Assembly (NCBI GenBank): GCA_007570915.1
Contig: RKSK01000195.1
Span: 1-9,401, forward strand
Source of the DNA: Cenarchaeum sp.
GTDB taxonomy: Archaea > Thermoproteota > Nitrososphaeria > Nitrososphaerales > Nitrosopumilaceae
Reading direction: 5' to 3'
Length of the DNA: 9,401 nucleotides
The position numbers were made by a program, and so were the translations under genes. Positions 6,560 through 9,401 of this stretch are shown piece by piece (position 1 is the stretch's first letter; each line of letters opens with the position of its first letter). The notes beneath the pieces were generated by a model, which searched no databases, was not told where the DNA came from, and saw nothing but the letters and a program-made list of their open reading frames with translations.

Positions 6560-7049
6560 GCGTCGCACCCCTCTCCCCGATGACGATCTCGGAGTCCTGC
6601 GCCACGCTCGGCTTGACGGCAAGCTGCGGCGGAGTGTATATGAGGCCCTCCTTTGTGAACGACGAGAGCTCATAGTCGTTGGTCATGTAGAGCGCATAGA
6701 ACGGGCACGCGTCGACGCACAGGCCGCAAAAGACGCACTTGCCATAGTCTATCTGCGGCATTATCGACTTTTTGTTGTGCTTCCACTCCTCGGCGACCTT
6801 TACCATCGATATGGCCTCGGCGATCCCCTCGCAGGCGATCGAGCAGAGCTGGCACCCCGTGCACTTGTCGTGAAAGAGCATGTGGCGGCCCTTGTAGCCC
6901 GCTATGCCCGAGCCCGAGACCGGGTCAAACTGGTACCCGTCGCCGACGAACTTTAGCTTCTCCTCCGGGTAGCGCAGCGTGAAGCGCTTGACCGCGAGGT
7001 GCTTGGCGCCAGAGTTGAGCGCGCGTATGATCCCCGCCGCGGTGCCCAT
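6552..7049 (-). CDS. nuoI: Complex I subunit I (two-[4Fe-4S] ferredoxin-like, Nqo9 family)
   Basis: Peripheral iron-sulfur subunit that relays electrons to NuoB and the quinone site; 165 residues. Eight cysteines form two 4Fe-4S motifs: Cys63, 66, 69, 73 in CTGCQLCSIACE and Cys105, 108, 111, 115 in CVFCGLCVDACP. The second is canonical; in the first, the proline that usually follows the fourth Cys is Glu74. An N-terminal amphipathic segment (residues 1-27) precedes the ferredoxin domain and a 45-residue tail follows it. The start is the ATG at 7047-7049 (MGTAAGII), whose A is shared with the nuoH TGA, so the genes overlap by one base and are probably translationally coupled. A G-run eight bases upstream is the only possible ribosome binding site. 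It ends with TGA inside the nuoJ start. Confidence 0.97.
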   Translation of the reverse strand: MGTAAGIIRALNSGAKHLAVKRFTLRYPEEKLKFVGDGYQFDPVSGSGIAGYKGRHMLFHDKCTGCQLCSIACEGIAEAISMVKVAEEWKHNKKSIMPQIDYGKCVFCGLCVDACPFYALYMTNDYELSSFTKEGLIYTPPQLAVKPSVAQDSEIVIGERGATHG

Positions 7050-8347
7050 CAGAAAATCCCCCCCGGCCCGACGACGCCGGCGTAGACGAGGCCCAGCGCG
7101 ACGAATATGTTGACAAACGCCAGCGCGATCAGCTTGTACCACCCGATGCGCAGCAGCATGTCTATCCTTATCCTCGGGAACACGCCGCGCGGCAGCAGGA
7201 CAAAGAATATCACGGCGGCCGTCTTGAGGACAAACCATATCACGGCGCTAAAGAACTCCTGCGAGAAGAGCGGCAGGCCCGGGAGCTGCAGCCTGATGGG
7301 CCCGAGCTCCTGACCCGACTCTAGGAGCGACTCCTCGAGCGGGGGCCAGAACGCCGGGCCGCTCCAGCCGCCGAGGAACAGCACGACAAAGAGCGCCGAG
7401 AACGCGTAGAGCTTGACGTACGAGCCGAGCTGGACCAGCCCGTACATCATGCCGGAGAACTCGGTGAGCCACCCGGCGACTATCTCGCTCTCGGCCTCGG
7501 GGAGGTCAAAGGGTATGCGCTCGAGCTCGGCGAGCATGCATATGAAGAAGACGATCGCGCCTATGGGCATGAGGACGATCCACGGTATGACGGCCTGGCT
7601 CTGCGCTATCTCGGTGAGGTTTAGCGTGCCCGTGAGGAGGACGACGCCGAGGCACGAGAGTATGAGCGGTATCTCGAATGACACCATCTGGTAGAGCGCG
7701 CGTATGCCGCCGATAAAGGGGAACTTTGAGTTGGCCGACCACGCCGAGAGGACCGTGATTATGGGAAAGAAGCCGATCACGGCAAAGACGGCCAGCAGGC
7801 CCACGTCGACGTCGGCGACGACCCAGCCGGGCGCGACCGGTATGAGCGCGACGAACGCCGCGGCGGCCCCGACAAAGAGCAGCGGCGCGACGATAAAGAG
7901 CGGCTTGTCGGCCTTGGCCGGTATGATTATCTCCTTTGATATGAGCTTGAGGCCGTCTCCGGCGAGCTGCAGTATGCCCTCTATCTTGCCGCAGTAGAAC
8001 GGGCCCACGCGCAGCTGCAGCTTTGCGAGCATCTTGCGCTCTACGAATATCGTGCCGGCCGCGACGAGCGCCGCAAAGCCAAAGCCCGGAAACGCGAGTA
8101 TGCGAAACGCGTCGGACGTGAGAAACGACTTTAGTAGCGGCAGCGCGAGCTCGGGGTGCGAGAGCCACGTGAGCGCGAGGAATGGCGTGACGAGCGCGCC
8201 GTCTATGACGGGCAGGTCGACGTAAAAGAGGACAATCATAGCCAGCGGGAGCCCCACTAGCGTGGTCACCACGATTATCCAGAACGCGTTCTCTATTATC
8301 GCCTTGACGAACTCGCTAAACTTGAAGCGCGGCGCGATGACGGACAC
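7049..8347 (-). CDS. nuoH: Complex I subunit H (Nqo8/ND1 family)
   Basis: Membrane subunit that forms, with NuoB and NuoD, the quinone chamber and the entry to the proton path. Signatures are clear: ERKMLAKLQLRVGP at 103-116, GDGLKLISKE at 130-139, SFEIPL with Glu225, IPFDLPEAESEIVAG at 278-292 with its three loop glutamates, TEFSGM at 295-300 and LPRGVFPRIRID at 385-396. At 432 residues it is about 100 longer than typical bacterial NuoH (about 325). The extra length seems to lie in a segment near 50-85 and an acidic loop near 331-365. The start is the GTG at 8345-8347: an in-frame TGA at 8354-8356 leaves no other canonical start, and GGAGG lies ten bases upstream. The GTG shares one base with the nuoD TAG. 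Confidence 0.97.
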   Translation of the reverse strand: MSVIAPRFKFSEFVKAIIENAFWIIVVTTLVGLPLAMIVLFYVDLPVIDGALVTPFLALTWLSHPELALPLLKSFLTSDAFRILAFPGFGFAALVAAGTIFVERKMLAKLQLRVGPFYCGKIEGILQLAGDGLKLISKEIIIPAKADKPLFIVAPLLFVGAAAAFVALIPVAPGWVVADVDVGLLAVFAVIGFFPIITVLSAWSANSKFPFIGGIRALYQMVSFEIPLILSCLGVVLLTGTLNLTEIAQSQAVIPWIVLMPIGAIVFFICMLAELERIPFDLPEAESEIVAGWLTEFSGMMYGLVQLGSYVKLYAFSALFVVLFLGGWSGPAFWPPLEESLLESGQELGPIRLQLPGLPLFSQEFFSAVIWFVLKTAAVIFFVLLPRGVFPRIRIDMLLRIGWYKLIALAFVNIFVALGLVYAGVVGPGGIF

Positions 8348-9401
8348 TAGCGGTCAGCCTCCACGGGCCAGTAGTTCAGGCTCCAGTACACGGCGGGCAT
8401 GTTGCCGAGCTTTTCGCCGCGCAGCAGGTAGGGCAGCGCGATGAGGTTGCGAAACGACCCAACGCTCATCTTTACGCGGTAGGGCTCGGGCTTGCCGTCA
8501 GAGACGACATAGCAGCCCAGCGCCCCCCTGCCAGACTCTACCCTCTTGTACGAGACCATCTCGGGGCCCTTGGGGTTTGGCTTTAGCTTGACGCGGACAG
8601 AGCCTGACTTTGGCATCTTGGCGAGCGCGTCGCGTATGATCCGGCAGCTCTGCATCATGTCAAGCCACGGCACGCGCGAGCGCGCGTACGCGTCTCCCTC
8701 GCGCATCACGCTCGTCTCAAAGTCGAGCGAGTCATAGCAGTCATAGGGCTCCTTTTTGCGCACGTCATAGTCCACGCCGCTCGCGCGCAGGACCGAGCCA
8801 GTCGTGCCCAGGGCCACGGCGTCATGCCTCGAGAGCGTGCCGGCGTCGCGCGTCCTAGATATGAGTATGGGGTTGTCGTAGAATATGCCGGCGTACTCGC
8901 GTATGCGCTTCTCAAAGTAGTCGACCTGCCGCAGGCAGACGTCCTCAAAGTTTGCAGGCACGTCGTTGCGCACGCCGCCGGGGACAAGGTAGGCGTGCGT
9001 CACGCGCGCGCCGGTCATCTTTTCGAGCAGGTCTATTAGGAGCTCGCGGTCCCCCGTGGGCCACATGAACATCGTAGAGTGGCCCAGGAATATGCCGTAT
9101 ATGGCGAGCCAGTAGAGCGTGTAGACGCAGCGGTTGAGCTCGGCGGCGATGACGCGCACGTACTTTGCGCGCTCGGGGACCTCGATCCCGAGTATCTCCT
9201 CGGTCGCCAGGCAGTAGGGGTAGAGTATGTTGCAAGAGTCGTGTATGACGGGCCTCTCCAGGTGCGGGATGTTCTGGACATAGTTGCGGTACTCGGCCAT
9301 CTTTTCCTCGCCGCGGTGGACATAGCCGGGGTCGGGGTCGCACGCGACGATCTTGTCCCCGTCTATCTGGACTATTATCCTCATGTGGCCAGAGCCGGGG
9401 T
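8347..9401 (-). CDS. nuoD: Complex I subunit D (49-kDa, Nqo4 family), 5' truncated by window edge
   Basis: Peripheral subunit related to the large subunit of NiFe hydrogenases; with NuoB it forms the quinone-reduction site. The frame is open to the right edge with 350 residues visible. The ATG at 9382-9384 is internal, because the preceding codons give PGSGH and so continue a PQHP-like N-terminal loop. Numbering from that Met, the conserved GYVHRGEEK (20-28), LGIEVPERAKYVRV (65-78), MTGARVTHAYLVPGG (123-137), VLRASGVDYDVRK and the C-terminal SFRNLIALPYLLRG are present. No Ni-binding CxxC pairs are seen, so it is not a hydrogenase. Residues aligned with the Thermus quinone ligands differ: Tyr87 is Ile47 and Asp139 is Phe99. 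Shorter than bacterial NuoD in the C-terminal half. Ends in TAG sharing a base with the nuoH GTG; nuoA, B and C probably lie upstream. Confidence 0.96.
   Translation of the reverse strand, partial: PGSGHMRIIVQIDGDKIVACDPDPGYVHRGEEKMAEYRNYVQNIPHLERPVIHDSCNILYPYCLATEEILGIEVPERAKYVRVIAAELNRCVYTLYWLAIYGIFLGHSTMFMWPTGDRELLIDLLEKMTGARVTHAYLVPGGVRNDVPANFEDVCLRQVDYFEKRIREYAGIFYDNPILISRTRDAGTLSRHDAVALGTTGSVLRASGVDYDVRKKEPYDCYDSLDFETSVMREGDAYARSRVPWLDMMQSCRIIRDALAKMPKSGSVRVKLKPNPKGPEMVSYKRVESGRGALGCYVVSDGKPEPYRVKMSVGSFRNLIALPYLLRGEKLGNMPAVYWSLNYWPVEADR
8358..8362 (-). promoter_or_regulatory. Shine-Dalgarno GGAGG of nuoH inside nuoD
   Basis: The minus strand reads GGAGG ten bases before the nuoH GTG, within the last codons of nuoD. 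It supports initiation at this GTG rather than at an internal Met. Confidence 0.6.

Noticed and set aside
6560..6673. N-terminal extension of nuoJ
   Set aside because: The Ser/Arg-rich extension is nuoI out of phase. NuoJ homologues begin near MADPAFLAL, and a ribosome binding site precedes that ATG.
7050..7238. N-terminal extension of nuoI
   Set aside because: The Arg-rich extension is the nuoH 3' end out of phase. The proper start overlaps the nuoH stop, as at other junctions here.
8347..9401. NiFe-hydrogenase large subunit instead of NuoD
   Set aside because: The CxxC nickel-ligand pairs are absent and the neighbours are complex I genes in standard order.

Overview
The window is a densely packed, protein-coding stretch of a high-GC archaeal genome (roughly 60-65% GC by eye). 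Nearly all of it, about 600 to the right edge, is the distal part of a respiratory complex I operon on the minus strand. Read in the direction of transcription the order is nuoD (start outside the window), nuoH, nuoI, nuoJ, nuoK, nuoM, nuoL, nuoN. A plus-strand polyprenyl diphosphate synthase (start also outside the window) runs convergently into the 3' end of nuoN at the left edge. The best guess for the host is a high-GC ammonia-oxidising thaumarchaeon (Nitrososphaerota, for example a Cenarchaeum-like or sponge-associated lineage). The reasons are the K-M-L-N gene order, the adjacent prenyl synthase, the archaeal-style NuoD, NuoI and NuoM sequences, heavy use of ATA (Ile) and AGG (Arg) codons despite the high GC, and Shine-Dalgarno motifs buried inside upstream genes. 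This assignment rests on memory of such genomes and was not searched.

Layout, left to right: prenyl synthase 3' part (1-618, +); nuoN (608-2056, -); a 37-base gap; nuoL (2094-4157, -); nuoM (4158-5756, -); nuoK (5761-6066, -); nuoJ (6047-6559, -); nuoI (6552-7049, -); nuoH (7049-8347, -); nuoD (8347 to the edge, -). Neighbouring genes are separated by at most 37 bases and most overlap or abut. There is no room for internal promoters or terminators in intergenic DNA, and no stretch above 300 bases lacks a gene.

Together the genes encode the quinone-reducing base (NuoD, NuoI, NuoH) and the proton-pumping membrane arm (NuoH, J, K, M, L, N) of complex I. NuoI carries two 4Fe-4S clusters that pass electrons toward the NuoB/NuoD quinone site, and the antiporter-like NuoL, M and N with NuoK, J and H move protons. 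NADH-input subunits (NuoE, F, G) are not in the window; thaumarchaeal complex I is known to lack them, so the electron donor is open. The prenyl synthase makes isoprenoid chains for archaeal membrane lipids or possibly the menaquinone tail.

I found no mobile element, CRISPR array, RNA gene or undescribed multi-gene system. The points of interest are molecular: NuoD lacks the residues that align with the quinone-binding Tyr and its Asp partner in the Thermus structure; NuoM lacks the central-channel Lys of TM8 and the His of the SHxG motif while NuoL has the TM8 Lys; nuoM and nuoL are in one frame separated by a single TAG; the nuoN start is unclear; and the two convergent transcription units overlap by 11 bases.
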